The notes below the pieces were generated by a model that saw only the letters and a program-made list of their open reading frames with translations, did not search any database and was not told where the DNA came from. Shown here in pieces: positions 4,614 through 5,090 of a DNA stretch of 5,090 nucleotides. The stretch lies in assembly GCA_001800945.1 (NCBI GenBank), contig MGWJ01000141.1:6310-11399 (forward strand), in the 5' to 3' direction. The DNA is from Flavobacteria bacterium RIFCSPLOWO2_12_FULL_31_7 (GTDB lineage: Bacteria; Bacteroidota; Bacteroidia; Flavobacteriales; Flavobacteriaceae). Each line of letters begins with the position of its first letter. The first letter of the stretch is position 1. The position numbers and the translations under genes were made by a program.

Positions 4614-4680
4614 ATATATGTTTAAATCAAAATGTCAATTTTTTAGAATCAATAAAGAAATCTCTTTCTTAATTCGAGTG

Positions 4681-4710
4681 CAAATATACAACCTATTTTG
4701 ATTCTGACAA
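4681..4710 (-). promoter_or_regulatory. Bacteroidota promoter for the initiator tRNA (TTG-N19-TATATTTG)
   Basis: On the - strand a TTG at 4708-4710 is followed after 19 bases by TATATTTG (4681-4688), a full match to the Bacteroidota TTG/TAnnTTTG promoter with ideal spacing. It is the only complete two-part promoter in the window, as expected for a highly expressed tRNA. The predicted start near 4674 gives a 5' leader of about 60 bases, to be removed by RNase P. The leader contains a small hairpin (AAGAAA 4655-4660 with TTTCTT 4665-4670). Confidence 0.8.
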
Positions 4711-4884
4711 GAAAAACATAAAAAAATATTTAATTATTTTACATTAACCCGATTATCAACGAATTGCAAACACATAAACCAATATTTATTTTTCAAAACA
4801 GAAGAAACAAATTGCTTCAAACAAAATATTAATTTTCGAGATTTCAAATTTTAAACCTTAATTTTACATCATAAAATTTAAAAA
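4711..4884. other. Divergent spacer between the tRNA promoter and the DUF2490-like gene
   Basis: AT-rich spacer without a supportable gene. It must hold the rightward promoter of the gene at 4885. The best -7-like matches on the + strand are imperfect: TAATTTTC at 4830-4837, with a TTG at 4812-4814 only 15 bases upstream, and TAATTTTA at 4859-4866, with no TTG at the right distance. I do not choose between them. Confidence 0.4.
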
Positions 4885-5090
4885 ATGCATTTAAAATACA
4901 AAATTATTTTCGGGTTAACTTTCGTGCTTTCAACCGCTTTTGCTCAAAAAACCATTCACGGACAAGCGGTTTGGGTGGCTTATACAGGTCAGTATAAATT
5001 TACAGAAAAATTTGGTACCCATTTAGAAGTTCAATGGCGTGGTGATGCCAACTTCGAACAAAACAAGCAAAATTTATTTCGAATTGGCGG
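4885..5090 (+). CDS. DUF2490-like outer-membrane protein, N-terminal part (3' end outside window)
   Basis: The frame starts with ATG at 4885-4887 and stays open to the window end, giving 68 complete codons. Residues 1-20 (MHLKYKIIFGLTFVLSTAFA) are a clear signal peptide with cleavage at AFA/Q. The mature start, with AVWVAYTGQYKFTEKFGTHLEVQWRGD and then QNLFRIGG, matches the beginning of DUF2490 proteins: a W-x-x-Y-x-G-Q-Y-K-F strand, a second strand ending in QWR, then Q-x-L-x-R-x-G. These are predicted small outer-membrane beta-barrels, common in Bacteroidota and of unknown function. Codon use looks native. The start is chosen because the signal peptide begins directly there. The gene is transcribed divergently from the initiator tRNA. 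Confidence 0.75.
   Translation, partial: MHLKYKIIFGLTFVLSTAFAQKTIHGQAVWVAYTGQYKFTEKFGTHLEVQWRGDANFEQNKQNLFRIG

Noticed and set aside
4619..4646. Sigma-70-like TTGACA/TATAT promoter close to the initiator tRNA
   Set aside because: Spacing is poor and Bacteroidota use TTG/TAnnTTTG; a perfect element of that type lies at 4681-4710.

Overview
The window looks like chromosomal DNA from a member of the Flavobacteriaceae (Bacteroidota), probably Flavobacterium or a close relative. The DNA is AT-rich. Four upstream regions carry the Bacteroidota-type -7 promoter box TAnnTTTG, and one of them also has a correctly spaced TTG -33 element. Translation starts lack Shine-Dalgarno sequences. The protein families (a secreted barrel protein of unknown function, a J-domain/KTSC protein, a DUF2490-like outer-membrane protein, a TPM-domain tail) are all typical of flavobacteria. 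These family calls are read from motifs and memory; no database search was run.

Layout. Positions 1-102 are the 3' end of a rightward gene, a TPM-domain protein. It converges on a long block of leftward genes: a secreted protein with a C-terminal beta-barrel (150-1334), the ribosome-assembly GTPase Der (1443-2753), the ribosome-assembly GTPase Era (2956-3840), a J-domain plus KTSC-domain protein (3950-4402), and an initiator tRNA-Met (4541-4613). A rightward DUF2490-like outer-membrane protein starts at 4885 and runs off the window. No stretch longer than about 300 bases lacks a gene; the longest gap is 4614-4884.

Functionally, the leftward block from the initiator tRNA to Der is a translation and ribosome-biogenesis neighbourhood: start tRNA, 30S maturation factor (Era), 50S maturation factor (Der) and a small co-chaperone-like protein. 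The genes are not a tight operon. Der, Era and the KTSC protein each have their own TAnnTTTG box 11-22 bases before the ATG, which implies very short 5' leaders. Terminators or structured repeats separate them. The -7 boxes also decide two starts: longer frames of era and of the KTSC gene begin at a TTG that is the end of the promoter box, so the downstream ATG is preferred.

The most unusual structure is a 44-base perfect direct repeat (111-154 and 1398-1441). Each copy contains the same 17-base-arm bidirectional terminator, and the two copies bracket exactly one gene, the secreted barrel protein. Removing one repeat unit (1287 bases) would leave a clean TPM gene, one terminator and der in convergent order. 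This looks like a single-gene, terminator-bounded insertion next to der. Secondary points of interest are a structured intergenic repeat between era and der, several small tandem and inverted repeats at gene ends, and the J-domain/KTSC fusion. I see no CRISPR array, transposase, integrase or recognisable defence system.
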